A stretch of DNA of 64,000 nt from NCBI GenBank assembly GCA_963281155.1, contig CAUJLY010000005.1, positions 868,001 through 932,000 of the forward strand. Reading direction: 5' to 3'. Below, in pieces: positions 11,538-25,265 of the stretch (position 1 is its first letter; every line of letters begins with the position of its first letter). The translations under genes and the position numbers were made by a program. The notes beneath the pieces were generated by a model. That model was given only the letters and a program-made list of their open reading frames with translations. It was not told the origin of the DNA and made no database searches. This DNA comes from Rhabditophanes sp. KR3021. Taxonomy: Eukaryota > Nematoda > Chromadorea > Rhabditida > Alloionematidae.

Positions 11538-13345
11538 TCATTTGCTAATTAATAAGTTGGAAGAGACGGAGATTCGGTCTTCACTTTTGGAAGTTGCCAT
11601 TACAGTTGGTTCGTGTGGTTCGACGGATTGTTCCCGAGCTAATTTATGTTTGGTTGCGATATGCTTGATGGCTTCTTCGCAGTGGGTGAAGACGCGACAT
11701 TGACGGCGGTTTGCCATATCTTTCAGGTAACAGAATGCCATTTGGTAGCATTCGTTGCGACGAGCCACTGTTTGGACGGTTTTGGGGTCGTGGTTTGAGT
11801 CTTGGAGCAGGACTAAACATTCCGCTTCTCGAGGCACACAAACCGTCACCTGCCAATCTGAATGCCCAATATAATAGGCTATCTCGATCATTCCACTCAA
11901 AAATGTCTTGTACGAAGGAATATAGTACAAGATGTGAGAAGATGCATGCAACAAAGGCATCTTCATTTCCTTCACGCAATTTACTGATGATGTAAAAGTA
12001 AGGCTGTTTTTCCTAAAAAAACTCAATAAAAATAAATAAACACAAAAAGTTACTCTAGTTGGGGAATAGCACGTTGCGTCATCCAGTCCAGTTCATTCGA
12101 ACTAGAACACGACAAAAATACATCATACCCCACTGGTGTTGGCTTCAGGAAACTGCCAGAGGCTGATTGTCTAGTTAGGCGGTGAGGTTGTTGTCTGAGA
12201 GTGTTGGAAGGAATTGTGGTGGCACCGATTCGTTGTTCTCCTTTTTCATTCAGAGTGTAAGTTGAGATTCGCGGAAGTGGAGGGGGAGGAAGGATCAAGG
12301 TAGCTGTTGGGACAGCTTTTGCGCCTTTCCAACGTTTGATCAGAGGAATTGAGGCGATGGCTGCAACATTGATCAGCAAAAACACGAGGACAAAAGCTGC
12401 TAGCCAGGCATCATTGCCTAGTGGGCATAAATACACCAGTAACCCAATAAAAAGGACCTGAACAGCTAGAAGGCACACAACATTTGTACAGTACTTTGCG
12501 AATGTGGATTTAGAGGATCTTAGTGAAGTCATTGTGTGGGAAACTTTTCTGAGAGTTCTATTACCTTGGATTTTGAGGTAAGGAATGCGTTGAAGTTTGT
12601 CGGCCAAAGCAGCTTTCCATGGCTTGTCGCCTATGATCATTTCATCGATGTAGTCGAGGGCCTCGTTGATACTGGAAAGGAGGGGAACGGAATGTCTGGT
12701 GAGAATGGTTTCGATGAGATCACAGGTCCGCTCACGGTCAGGCAAGTCGAGTGGGTGGGCTTTGTGGGACCATTCTTTGCGGTCTAGGAACACTACTACT
12801 AGTTTGGGAGATTGTCTGGTGGCAAAGTATGCGATCTCGAGGAAGGAGGTTGCGTTGACGGTGGTAGGGTCTAGGACGAAAAGAAATAAAGAGGAATTTT
12901 CTTTGGCGATCGCCTCTTCGTAGATCATTTCTTTAGACCAGACCGCTCTTTGGGGGTCGTAGTACGAAATATTTCGCTTCTTAAGGTAGGGAATGACTAG
13001 TTCTCGTCTCCAAACCGTTTCTCCGCAGGATCCTCCCAAGAATATGTCATACAGTGGTGGTGAGTAATTGTGAGTGTCGAGTGAGGAATTGGGATGCATG
13101 CCCCTAGCCTTCTTCGTAATCATCCTCTCGAACAAAGACTTGACCGAGGAAGAATCATCCCCATAAAGCGAAGAGGTCGAAGAAGAAGTAGAAGCCACCT
13201 CAATACCATCTGAATTCTGATGTTCCAAAGAAATAGTCTTAATAAATTTCTTATTCTGACTCGGACTGGGTGGTCTTAAATTTTCTGGCAATGAATTATA
13301 CAACCCATATGATTTGAAAAGTTGAGTAATTATGTTTGTAGTCAT
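11538..13345 (-). CDS. olrn-1: OLRN-1/Raw-repeat transmembrane protein
   Basis: Two exons (12054..13345, then 11538..12012) joined by a 41-nt intron (GTAACT...TTTTTTTAG) in matching phase encode about 589 residues. The first Raw repeat, a nucleoside 2-deoxyribosyltransferase-like fold, begins YDIFLGGSCG (residue about 98) and includes IPYLKKRNISYYDPQ and ENSSLFLFVLDPTT. Two hydrophobic segments follow (about 285-340). A second, more divergent repeat starts YDVFLSCSSS just before the intron and continues through MIEIAYYIGHSDWQV in exon 2. C. elegans OLRN-1 and Drosophila Raw share this repeat. OLRN-1 acts in left-right AWC olfactory neuron asymmetry and Raw restrains JNK signalling. Retained enzymatic activity is unproven. 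Confidence 0.82.
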
Positions 13346-15081
13346 GTTAAAATTGTCGTTGTTTATATATGTTGTTTGTTTATATTAAAAATAGAAGCAC
13401 CTCCACAGCAATGATGATAATTGTTTAGTATAATGTATCATAAATCAAGGCACGCATTCTAGTAACTTCCAGAGTGGATTAATACAAAACAATGTCTTTA
13501 GAACAGGATAGGCTCTTTGAATAGGTGTTTGAAATTTAATTAATTTAGTGTTTAGCTCTGAAATTCAAAATATCTGGTTAAGAGATGTATGTAGCGTTTG
13601 GTATAAGAATTTATAAACTAATATTAATAATGATATTGTTAAGAATATTTATTATACGCATAAATACTATTTATGCGATATTAACAAAAAAAGTTTGTAT
13701 GGTTGTGTCTCGACAAAAGGCGGTGCCCAACCCCGAGAAGAATGTACTTGTAGATTGGGTGATAATTGAATATGTGGTTGTTTCATCAACGAAAAAAGGA
13801 GAAGTCTCCAGCCATACAAATAATATAAATGTTCGGTTGCCTAAATTAAAAGATTTGGTGGAATAAGTATATGTAATATCTGTCTAACTTCATGTCTATC
13901 TAAATAATTAGTTGGTACATGAATAAAGAATATCACAGAAAGTAAATGGAAGATGTAATAATTTCGTTGTTGTCTGTAAGTTTAAGACGGCATCATGAAG
14001 AAGTATTATGAGTACACGCATTTATATCTCTCCAAAAAGGGAGGTTCTTAACACAAAAGTTATCAAGAAATATACCTTTGCAGTGGAGAAAGGAATAGGG
14101 TGGCGATTAAATGATATGGGGAAGCTTAAAGAACATGTGGTACAATAAACATATACCATAAATTAATAGCATCTTCCTTACCTTTTATCGCTACAATGAT
14201 TACAATTAATTTGTGGTGCTGATGTTATTTGAACAGATTTTTAATATAAAGGAAGGCGTGTACGTGTTTAGGTTAATTTGAAAATGACGTATGTTTTTAC
14301 GCTTTTGTTGAATATTAAAAGTGGTGCAATAGTTGTGTGTAATGAATTTGTATAGATGCACAATCATAATAAATACATTCAATATAAATTATTTATGCAT
14401 TCCTATCAACAAATTGATCATTAAACATTCTTTTTTAATTTTTAAAGAATATCAGATGCATCTTTGCTAGATATCACTAGTATCGCATATATGTTTGGTG
14501 GAATATCACATAAATTAGGGTACAGTTTTGATAATTGGTGTAAGAAGTTGTGGTATGTCAAAAATAAGTATAATTTTGATAAACTATTCAGGTTATTATC
14601 TTTGCGATCATTCTTTAAAAGCAAAAGTTGGTAAGATCTGGTGAAGATGACATCAAACTATATTTATATATTCATTTATCTATTTAGATACATATTTAAA
14701 ATACTTATTTACAAAGAAAACAACATTAAGTATCCATTTAGTTTATCCTTTTTGTTTTAGCTGTCTTAGAGATTGCGTATAAATATATTGTTCAGATTTT
14801 TTGGTTGGTATGTATGTGTGTGGAGATTATAATATATGTATGAACATAAAAAAGAAGGAAAATGACGTTTCTGTCTTTTTATTTCAAATTTTACAACTTT
14901 TTTGTTGCGTTCTCTCCTTCAACGACATATTAAAAATGTTAGCTCGTTGAAATAACGCCAAAGGCTTATACACGTCTTTTTTAGAAATGGTTTGCCTTAA
15001 ATCTTTTGTAAATAGCTGATTAATGCATAGCATAAAAGGCAGGGATGCTTCGTAAGTGAGGCTTGTTGTTTTTGTGGTTGG

Positions 15082-15276
15082 CTATTGAGGAAGATTAGTG
15101 TAAAGGACCTTTGATGACATCACCAACAATTGTGCCTTAAAAAGCTCCTGAAGAGGTCGGTCTAGTATGGTGTAGTGAGCGTTGTCTCGGTATGGCATCA
15201 AATATATGGATATTTGGTAGTACAAAAAGAATAAACCAGCAACCACATATAAAGCCTTACTTCCACCACAACACAT
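15082..15276 (-). CDS. Possible small membrane protein (MCCGGSK...)
   Basis: A 64-codon ATG-to-stop frame with unusually balanced codon use for this non-coding region. It begins MCCGGSKAL, with two cysteines at positions 2-3 that could be palmitoylated. A hydrophobic helix follows (about residues 8-26, VVAGLFFLYYQISIYL), then a soluble C-terminus with DNAHYTILDRPLQELFKAQ. I do not recognise the family. It could be a genuine short gene or a chance frame. Confidence 0.4.
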   Translation of the reverse strand: MCCGGSKALYVVAGLFFLYYQISIYLMPYRDNAHYTILDRPLQELFKAQLLVMSSKVLYTNLPQ

Positions 15277-16942
15277 TCCTTCTTCTCTACATTATTTTTT
15301 ATATTTATATTTAGTAAGCATATAAATATTTTTGTCGTCAGCTATTATTTTATATGAACACACAATATAAAGAGAATATACATCAAAAAGTGACAACTTT
15401 TTAAACTAAAGTAGATTATGGGTTTTGTGTCGCGGAATAATTGCATTTGAGTAGAAGCTTTATTTGAGATGACAAAAGAAATGAGAAAAATGATGTGATT
15501 GAGAAAAGTGGCGCCTTGTTTGTTTAAAAATTAAATGAAGTTTTTGTAATCAATTTGTAGGTAAAAGTACAAAATAACGGGTAATAATTAATGAAAGACA
15601 AATAAATTACAAAGAAAATGATATAATATTCATTTTTATAGTTGCTCGTAAAAATGAAGAGTAAGAATGTAATGGATACAAAAAATGATATATGTTAAGT
15701 TGTTAAGTATATAAAGTAATGGATAATCATAATATTAAAAAGATAAAAAGACATTCCAACTGAAATTAAAGGGGATAGAAGTGTGAGTTTAAGGGATACA
15801 AATGGCATTAAAATGACATGTAAAAAAATATTGTATGACCACATTCATGACAATACCTACATGCCATCTCCTCATTCATAAATATGAAGCCTTTGAAAGA
15901 GAAGTACGATATTCTTCTACTAAATTGTATGAAAATCAAAAAACATTCACCTTTTTATATAGACCATATAGACAAAAAATTGAGTCATTTGTTGCATGTG
16001 AAAAGGTATAATAAAGGCCTATTGTGATTGAGAAGTAGGGCCTTGCAAAGGTAAATATTTTGCCCACACCTTTTTTAATTTCTTTACCTTATGTCTTTTT
16101 TAAGTTTGTTACCTTTTTTGAATTGGTTCAAAAGATGATGGAGAGAAGAAGTGTCTTAATTAGCTAGCCAGAAATTATGGTAAATAACATAGTAGTAGGT
16201 GCATTTAAAAAAGTTCGAAGGGTAATTGTTTATCAAAAATTGAAATGTACTTTGTGTACAGGACGGATAGATATGTTTGTGCGAGTGTATGTGTTTGCAT
16301 AATATAATTAAACTTTTAACAAAAGGAACCTATATATACTTTGATGATAACACCAACCCTCCAATCATAACATCTCCATACCATCGTGCCCACATTCTGT
16401 TTTTTTGTCAATATTAGTGGTATCAAGAAGACGATACCTAATTTGTCTGCAAGGGAAGTATGAAGTTGATGCTGATCTTTTAAAACTTTTGTTAATGATA
16501 CATTAACTTTGTCTCTGAAGTTTCACCTTGTAGGATGGCTTTTTATAGATGGGGTTAAGACAAAAAAGGTACCACTTGATGAACATCAATCAAGATGAAA
16601 AAGGTATAATGTGGATGATGATGTAAATATACTTAATTTTTTACTTTCTTCAAATTATAAATAAATCAAATCGGTAATAGATAATAAGAATACTTCAATA
16701 ATACATATACCTAATGAAAATACCTAAACATTACATATAAGTACACACATAATATAAAAACTGAAACAATACACTTACTTAGATTGTGATAAAATAAGGT
16801 ATGTAGTAGTTTTACTTGGTAAAAATTAGAAATATACTACTATATTGTATAAATGCTCAAAAAAAGAATGACGTTGGGTATATCTCTAAATGTACTTGAC
16901 TTTTAAAAATCTAAGCAATCAAAGAAAGTTATTTTAGTTTGA

Positions 16943-17134
16943 ATGTCATTTGGGCTGAAAGTAATTTTAATCTTCTTGTGTATTTTATTTAATAATGTTT
17001 TATTGCCTCCATTTGAATCATTTTTTGAAGATAACAATTTTTATATTTTTGAAAATATTGGGTGGTTATTTGAAAGTTCGAGGAACTACGAAAAAGTTGT
17101 GTTTAAGGGGAACAAAAAATATTATCTAAGCTAG
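16943..17134 (+). CDS. Doubtful small secreted peptide ORF
   Basis: A 63-codon frame beginning MSFGLKVILIFLCILF, a plausible signal peptide of about 19-22 residues. It is followed by a short hydrophilic stretch with a Lys-Lys pair near the end (KGNKKYYLS), superficially like a neuropeptide precursor. There is no amidation signal and no homology I recognise, and codons are as AT-rich as the surroundings. It may be spurious. Confidence 0.2.
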   Translation: MSFGLKVILIFLCILFNNVLLPPFESFFEDNNFYIFENIGWLFESSRNYEKVVFKGNKKYYLS

Positions 17135-19194
17135 TTGTTACAAAAAGATGGTGGTTGCTCATTTGATTTAATTGCAAATACACATTCCTTCGTTGTTTTT
17201 TTAGACGCAATTAGATAGAATGTTGATGGGGAAAAAGTGAAGTGATTTTGAATAGTTAAAAATGGGGGTGAACAAAAGATCCTCGCCTCCACAAATCAAC
17301 TTGACGAGATTTGGCGCGTGGGCTCAAAGAACGGCTCATGTTTACAAGATGTAACAGCCAATTTGATTACCATCTTAACAATTTAAATATTATCAACATA
17401 AAACGAAATAGTCCTCTTCTATTTTTTAGATATAAATAAAAACAACGTGTATTTAAAAATTGAGCATTGACAAATTTCTTAGAAAGCATTTAACTTTTAC
17501 AACATCCATTTAAGGAATCACAAAATCACACAAAATGAAACAATATTAAACAAAATAACATTCCCCTTGGATGCATAGGAAAAAAATGTTGTCCTAAAAG
17601 TGCCCATTGATAGATGGTTTCAAATAATTAATTTTTATTAAAATAAATGAAAGCTTCTAAATAAATATATACACTTTAATTGAATTCATCCCCAACATAA
17701 ATATTCCTAAAAACACACATAACTATCCCTAAAAACAAGTGTAGGTCTTTTTAAATGAAACATATTTACATGCAGTCAAAAAAGAATTTCACATATCTTC
17801 CAACTAAATATGTGTATATTGAAGTACATTATAACAAAATGTTTTGCTTTTTTTCTCGGTAAAAATGAGGAAATGAGCATGGAATAAAAGTGAATAAATT
17901 GGTAGTTGTAAATGTATATATAAAAAAAATGAAGTGGGATGCATATAAATGTGAATTTATGTGTGCATTTTTTTATTAAATCTTTATTCTCCGTGTGGTA
18001 ACAATTAATTGGCAGGATGAACCAGTAAACTATTGCTACACATTGCTATAAATTATCGTAACTTTTTGTAAATTACATTTTATCATGGGGGAAATATTTA
18101 TTTGACGGCAAGTTTCGTAGAATAATGATTAAAAGGTATTTAGATGAGATTTATTAAATCTTAAATAAGGAGCCACACAATAGGTTAACGGATGCCTTTT
18201 TTTGCAAGGCCAAGACAAATAATATTATGTACGGTTGGTACAAAATCGTTGTGGCCTTTTAAATTTCATATACATAGGCTAAAAAGTGACGTCACGATGA
18301 TGGGGTCTATAAAATAGAAAAACATTTGTTGTTGGCAGCAGCGACTTTTTAGGCAGCTAAAACAGAGAAGTAGAGGGCATGTTTTAGACAATTTTCAATA
18401 TATGGGATGGCGTAAAAATTATACCCTTTAAGTTTTTGCCTTGGCCGGAGAGTCCCATCTACTTCAAGTACTTGTATTTGTTTAAGATTTTTAAACTAAT
18501 AAAGAAAATGTAAAGTATATCTCAAAAAAGGTATATACATTAGAATATTATCATAGGTCACGGATAGCTAAAATACGTCAATGAAGAAGTAATTTTTGAC
18601 ATGTGTCTAATAATAAGAATGCACAAAATAAATGTATATGATGTTGTAAACACCTTCATAAACATTTATCTGGTATGATAGTTTACGTCACCATCAATCA
18701 GTTTAAATATAGCCTTATCATGATAAGTATTCTGCCTTTTTTAGTAGTTCAGATTCTTTACTACCCAGATAAGAATAAAGGCTGATTTTTGAGCTAATAT
18801 TTGCTTGAATTAGCTTTTAAAATATGCACGTCATTTAGTTTAGTAAAAATGACATTCACAAAAAAGTTAGAATCTTTATAATTTTAAAAAAATAATTGGT
18901 TGTCGTAATTAATAGTTGTTGGTTATTATAATTATTAGTTTTGGCTGTTGACAATTAAAATAAATGTGCGTAATTTTAAATGGCCAGGAAAGTAAATAAA
19001 CAGGAGCTACTTGAAGGAGGATACAAACTTTTTGGTGGGCAATTTCTGAGAATTCGACTAATATAAAATAATATACTTTATTATGATAAGGAATATATAC
19101 GAATATTTTAAACTGTTTTCTTTGATAAGGATGCTGGGACACCCTTCACATTTGGTTGCAGCTGTTTGTGTATTATTAATGAATTTGGAAGAGA

Positions 19195-20821
19195 TTATTT
19201 ACTTATAATTTTGTGGGTTTCTTCTAGTAAATTCATGTTTGAGGTGAAGATTACGTCAAACTTGAGGGTGTGGATGTTTTGATACAGGAGGAAAGCATCG
19301 TTTTTGTAAGGCGTTGTGAATGCAATTTGTTGATACCTACAATACAAGTCGCCATCTTGTTGGAGATGACGGAAACGAACATATTTAATTGGTGGCCATT
19401 TGATTTTTACGTTTGTGGTGTCAGAAACATCGCATATGCAATCGTAATTTGCTTTTCCTGTGTCCCTATCATTAATTCCAACGTCAAAAATTGTCAAATT
19501 AGGAAACATATTGATAACCTTATCTAGTGTTATAAAATACGATTCAATACTTTCAATAATAAGTATTTCCAATTTCGGGCAGCGTTGACTCAGTATTTCC
19601 AAATCTTGCAGTTCAATAAAACTGGCTTTTGTTATGTGGAGGGAAGTTAGATTAGGAGTAAACGAGGAGAACAACAACTTAAAATTGTCACGTACCTCGC
19701 CGTAACTATGTATGTCGTTTTGTCTTTGGGAATCATTGAGATTGTATTCAACTATAATATTTTTTAGACTACAAAGTAAGAAATTTACCTGATACCAAGA
19801 AGCCAGTTATTGTGATGTGTGTTAAATGTTCCAAATTTTTAATAGAATCGTAAATATACGTTTTTTGGATGTTAGTTAATTTGTGGTATTCATGATTTTC
19901 ACTGTTTGAGACTATTTTCAGTGACTTAAGAGTCTGGTCAAAACTTTCACATCGGAGAAGCTCAAAAAAAGTTCGTTCAACGGAAGTCTCGATTATCATC
20001 GTAAGGTTGGAGCAGTTCGCTTCTTCTTCTAATACCTGCTTTAGTGCTGGAAAATTCCTTAAGCTTTCATTAGACACCATAATATTGGCTTCCTTTGTCA
20101 AACTTAAAATTCTAGATAAGCAGGCCAGCTCATTTCTCGAATTAATACAATGCATGGCTTCAGGCTTAAATTCAGCCAATTCCAAAAATTTACTTCCGAA
20201 TTTGTTAAGCAGTTTTTTAATGAAGGGATCAATTGAGATTAACGCAGATGCAATAATAAGATGCTTTAAGGATTGAGGCACATGATGCGAAAGGTCGTTT
20301 TCCGTTTCACTGATAAACATGGCTTGACAATAGTCGAGACATAATATTTCAGGGTTCATAGTACTCAATTCGAATATCTTCAGACTATACTCATTTAATT
20401 GCATCATTGATAAAGTCAATTTTTTAACATTTTGAAAACAATTTGCTCTGAGCATTATCTCCGTTGCTTCGCTGTCCATTCCAACAACCACCAAATCAGT
20501 CGTTTTTTTCATTTGTTTGCCTAGAGCGCGAATGTATAGATCTTTTTTGATGTGGTTGGAATTAACGCATATGCTGGCAAAAGTCATTTTAGTTTGGCCA
20601 TTTCGGAAATAGATTCCGTTGATTTGTTTTGATCCTAGAGATTTGGAAGCAAAGGGATATAAATCGATCGTTGGTTTGTAATTTTGGGAACTTAATTCAT
20701 AGAAAGCACGGCAAGTTAGTTCAACATTTTTAAGATCCTTCATTTCACTAATGTCCGTAATAATTCGAGCAAATAACTCAGGCGTCCGAGCTAGTTGTTC
20801 ATTAGGCAGCATTGACGTCAT
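19195..20821 (-). CDS. F-box/LRR-like protein
   Basis: Two exons (19789..20821 and 19195..19751) joined by a 37-nt intron (GTAAAT...TTATAG) keep the frame and give about 529 residues. The N-terminus (about 10-50: PELFARIITDISEMKDLKNVELTCRAFYEL) has the spacing of a divergent F-box. The rest shows irregular leucine-rich repeats (for example NVKKLTLSMMQLNEYSLKIFEL and LTSLHITKASFIELQDLEILSQRCPKLE), so it is probably a substrate adaptor of an SCF ubiquitin ligase. Large, fast-evolving F-box/LRR families are typical of nematodes, including Strongyloides relatives. An alternative 20-nt intron would break the frame. The specific substrate is unknown. Confidence 0.65.
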
Positions 20822-21788
20822 AGTGATTAAGGCTAATAAGTCGGAATTTATAACAAATTCATTTTCATTTATTCGTCAATAAGCATCAAAACAAAAAGTC
20901 TTGGCACGCTTGAGTTGGAACAAAGACATAGTACAATTAACAAGCATCTTTTGTATTCTTTATCGAAAAGCAGTTCAAAACAAACAAACCTAAATATAAT
21001 TAACTATTGGATCTTGTAAAGCAAACACCTAATAATCTAATCACATGTAAATATTTCATTGACACCATACAACTTTACTGCTTTCCAAAATCAGCTGTCA
21101 ATTGAGAAGAGACCTTCAAACGCGATCTACTCACACACATTCATCATACGAATACTTAAAAAGAATTGATTCGACTCCATACAAACTCCCCAATTTTATG
21201 TTATTATTTAATATATAATTAAATTATTACGATTTCCTCTTAACTTTATTTTTATTTAGATTTATCTTAGCTAAGCCGTAACTTTTTTTAAACATTACAC
21301 AAAAATGACTGCCTAAAACTATTCGTTATACTTTTGTCGATCTTTGAAGCCTTACCCGCGTCTACTCAACATCATACTTAGCATAAAACAATTTCTTAAT
21401 CAATTCTTCAAATTTTAGACTCAAAAAACAATAAATAGGGATTAGTTTCTGACTATTTTAATTATTTCTCTTTCTATTGGTTTCTAATATTTGTTACGAA
21501 ACAAATACAACAAACGCCGCTTATTTGTACTCCCAAAGACAACCTTGTGATTTTATTAGTGGTGATATATCTATCAATTTGTGCCTATCTCACATGCGTA
21601 CTCAAATTTATGATACTGGATATAATAAATAATAATCATTTTTTCGTACAAAATAATTATTACTTATTATTTTTGAGCAGCCATTTATCTATCGAAATTC
21701 TGGATAGTCTGTGATATAGCCTTTAAAGACTGGCTTTTTGCCATATTTCTATCGAAATATTACATTTGTTTGAGGGCCGAGTATAAAG
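20822..21788. other. Shared 5' region between divergent genes
   Basis: About 970 bp separates the F-box-like gene (minus) from the SNF2 ATPase gene (plus). It is AT-rich with no open frame of note. Promoters for both are presumably here. Confidence 0.5.
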
Positions 21789-24700
21789 ATGCTTCCAATT
21801 AGAAGAGATCTTCCTACTGGAAATGGATATTTTGACTATTCGCCAGACAGCTCTATGCAATATTCTAATAATACAAATACAACGAGTCAGGTAAATATTT
21901 CGAAATTGACCAAGTAATATTCTTTATTTAGACGCAACCTAAGTACTTTTCTGATGAGTCAGACGTCATCGTTATCCCACCAACCAATTATCCTGATCTA
22001 AGACAATATCATACATCAGGGGCACATGCATTTGACCTACCAGCCCCTTCATTTTATGGTGGATCAACTCAACCATCTATTACATCCTGGACAAACTCCA
22101 ATTCACGAAAAAGGCCGTACGAACTTTCAAAAAAGGAAATATCAAACAAACCACAACTCTCAACTTACCTTCCCCCAAATCAAAAAGGAACATCAGAAGA
22201 CCCGATTTGCATAGATGATGACCGGGAAGATCAACAATTTCTCAACATCTTCAAAAGAGAACATATAACTGGAAACGCATTCATCAAAAATACCAACTTT
22301 TTTGATGTATATATCGGCAAATTAACTTCCCAAACCTACAAAAGATTTGCATACAAATTTAAATTGACTACCAGTACTTCGTCTTTAAATGTAATTACAG
22401 AGTTGTTGGATGATGCCCGTGTCAAGTTAAAGGAAGTCCGTTTTGCGCCTGAGCAGCATGCAATGTTTGTTCATATTATAGACACGCTCAAACAAAGAAA
22501 AAGTAGTCTCAAAAAAGAGTATGGTTCATCGAATATTTATACGATTGAAGACTTTTATACCAAGTTTGCTAGCATTCAAGATGTAGTGAAGGATGAATTT
22601 GATCAGTACTTTCCGGAGCAACAAAATCAAAAGAATTATTATGGTACTTCTGAATTCACTTTTCAAAGATCTTATGATGTTGCGTCGACTTCTTATGTAA
22701 CAGATTATAATGCTATCAAAAATATGTATAAACCAACGGGTATTTCTATTAAATTGGAGGATTGCTTAGGTGACTTGATAAGATTTGATCCTCAGTATGA
22801 GTATGATGTTGTTGAAGGTCAATTGGTGCCGGCAAGGCCGCAGGATACGAAGATATTGTTGTCGCGATTGTTAGAAAGTTTGTATATTCAGACGGATGAA
22901 CATTCTAAATTGGAAACGTTGACTACTCCGCAAAAACTCAATGTGCCCTTGAAGACTCATCAGTTGATAGGTTTGACATGGATGGTGTACCGTGAATCGA
23001 AGTTGCCTTATGGAATTATTGCTGATGAGATGGGATTGGGAAAGACACTGCAGACGATTGCTCTAATAGTCCATCAGAAAATGAAATACGACGATGATGC
23101 GAGAGTTCAAGAAATTGAAGAATTAAGAAAAAAGAAGGCTAAAGAAAATAATCTGATTTTCTCGAAAACCACTCTAGTCGTCGTTCCTACTTCGCTGATG
23201 AATCAATGGAAAGCAGAAATAGAGAAATTTGTTGAGAAAAACTATTTGACAGTCCTTATATTTCATGGCCCTAAGAGACTTTCCAATCCACATGATCTGA
23301 TCAAATTTGATATCGTCATCACAACTTACTCTACTATAACTTCCGAATTTTCATCTAAATCAAAGAAAAATCAGAAAGACAACGACATCAACGCCTATGA
23401 AAGTGCCTCCGAATCAACTGTCTCCGATGAAACATCCGAAGAAAACACAATGGATGAAAACTCAATGTCAGGCATTCCCTTTGCTAGCGAAGATGAATTT
23501 TTTGTAACTCAAAATGTGAAAGCTCCAGCAAATTTATTGCTCAAAAATGTGAATACATGCAAATCAGTACTAGCGAAAATTAACTTTCTCCGTGTTATTG
23601 TTGATGAAGCACATATCATCAAAAATAGGAAGACAAATGCTTCTCAAGGATGTTGCAAATTGTCCGCACTCAATAGATGGGCATTGACTGGAACACCAGT
23701 AAATAATAATTTATGGGACTTTTATTCACTGTTTAAATTTTTAAGAACCAACCCACTCGACAGAGAACATATTTGGAAATTTTTCTTTAATCCAAATAGT
23801 AAAAATCAAAAGGAAAAGAAAAATATTTTGATTAAAGGACTTTTGCTGAGGAGAAAGAAGGATGATGCGTGTCCTAAGACTGGAAAACGGTTGATAGATC
23901 TCAAACAACGTCACTACGGCATAATAACTTTAAAATTAGGTAAGACAGAAAGAGAAGTTTACGATCAGATGTATGAAGCTTCGAGGATGTTTGTCAAAAA
24001 TTTTCTTGATTCTAATAGTAGTGGAAGTAACATTGGAGACATTCAAGAGCAAAGTCGAAATCCCTTTTCAATTGCGAAGAATATGTTTATCAATAGTGAT
24101 ATTGAAAAAGGAATGTCCTGTATTTTGTCGTTGATTGTTAGGCTACGTCAAGCAGCAAATCATTTTTCTCTTACAAAGAAGGCAATTGATTTGGATGCTT
24201 TTAAAGTTGACAATAGTGAAAATTCCGAAGAACCTATTAATGATCCTTACCAAATAAATCCTAAAGACATTGTTGACCCATTGCAGTTGGCGGATGACAT
24301 AACAAGCAAATTACAAGTATTCGATGAAGATTATGAATCCTGTAAATTAGAAGCTTTAATGGAGCGGGTCTTGGATATCCAAAAAGACAATGAAAAGTGC
24401 GTTGTCATATCTCAATGGACATCGATGCTCAAATTAGTGGAGGTTCAGTTAAAGAAAAATCAAATCAAGTATTGTAGCATTACGGGAGCAATTTGTGCTG
24501 CAGACAGAACAACTGCCCAGACAAACTTCAATCAAGAAGGTGGAGATACTAAAATAATGTTGTTATCACTAGTCGCTGGAGGAGTCGGCTTGAATTTGAT
24601 CGGTAAGTTATTTTATTAGTATTATTCATTTAGTTTTTAGGCGGAAATCACCTTTTCTTACTTGACCAAGCTTACAATCCTTTTAGTGAAAAGCAAGCAA

Positions 24701-24897
24701 TGGATCGAATCTTCAGAATCGGACAGACTAGAGAAGTGTTCATTTATAAATTTGTCGTTGACGACAGTATTGATCAAAGAATTATGAAGATCCAAGAAAT
24801 GAAACTTGCAATGTCCGATGAGCTTCTGGAAGGCAAGAAGAAAGATCCGAAAGAAAAATTATCTCACAAAGATTTAATGTATTTATTCGAAGTTTAA
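21789..24897 (+). CDS. SNF2-family ATPase, TTF2/Lodestar type
   Basis: Three exons (21789..21890, 21932..24602, 24641..24897) with 41- and 38-nt introns encode about 1,009 residues. A Ser/Asn-rich N-terminal region precedes the helicase core: motif I DEMGLGKT (residue about 399), motif Ia VVVPTSLMNQW, motif II DEAH (about 592), motif III LTGTPVNNNLWDFYSL, motif V GGVGLNLIGGNHLFLLD, and motif VI MDRIFRIGQT. The first half of motif V lies before the second intron, so exon 3 is essential. LIGGNHL and the missing RING finger point to the transcription termination factor 2/Lodestar branch (double-stranded-DNA-dependent ATPase that removes RNA polymerase II from DNA) rather than Rad5/HLTF. Acidic insertions lie between motifs Ia and II and before motif IV. 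Confidence 0.88.
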
Positions 24898-25265
24898 TAG
24901 TTCATAATGTACCATTTTCATTTAATAATAAAAAAATTAAGTATAAGTGATTTTTAAATTTAATCAGTTTAATACAAATACAATTACTTGATGTTCTTCT
25001 TGCACTTAGTTGCTTGCTTTTTGGTTATTCCAGGGACTGTGACCTTTACGAAACGTGACCAAGATTTAAGTGATACTATTTAGCAGCCAAATAAAAATTC
25101 AGATGGAGCTGCTGAACATTCTTCTGTTAAACAACAAGTATATTGAAATATCGGATATGAATTACAAAAAATATAGTTGTAGATTCGAAATGGTTTATTG
25201 AAAGTAATATATAATATTAGATATATACCTTAATTTTAATGAACATCAAAATAATAAAAAGATAA
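24898..25265. other. Short intergenic region between convergent genes
   Basis: About 370 bp separates the SNF2 gene from the transporter pseudogene. AATAA-rich sequence just after the SNF2 stop (about 24925-24935) may serve polyadenylation. No gene was seen. Confidence 0.5.

Larger units (their letters stand above)
13346..19194. other. Gene-poor 5.8-kb region with two doubtful small ORFs
   Basis: Mostly AT-rich non-coding sequence upstream of the OLRN-1-like gene and downstream of the F-box-like gene. It contains the small ORFs at 15082-15276 and 16943-17134, listed separately. A 93-codon frame at 13585-13866 and a 77-codon frame at 18909-19142 lack any domain, signal or splice support. No tRNA or other RNA gene was recognised. 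Confidence 0.5.

Noticed and set aside
13585..13866. 93-codon plus-strand ORF
   Set aside because: Ile/Val-rich with no domain, no splice support and AT-driven codons; probably chance.
19769..19788. 20-nt intron (GTAAAT to TTTGTAG) in the F-box-like gene
   Set aside because: Too short and out of phase; the 37-nt alternative ending TTATAG restores the frame.
24000..24900. RING-finger/HLTF-RAD5 assignment for the SNF2 protein
   Set aside because: No C3HC4 cysteine pattern between the helicase lobes; the LIGGNHL motif fits TTF2/Lodestar better.
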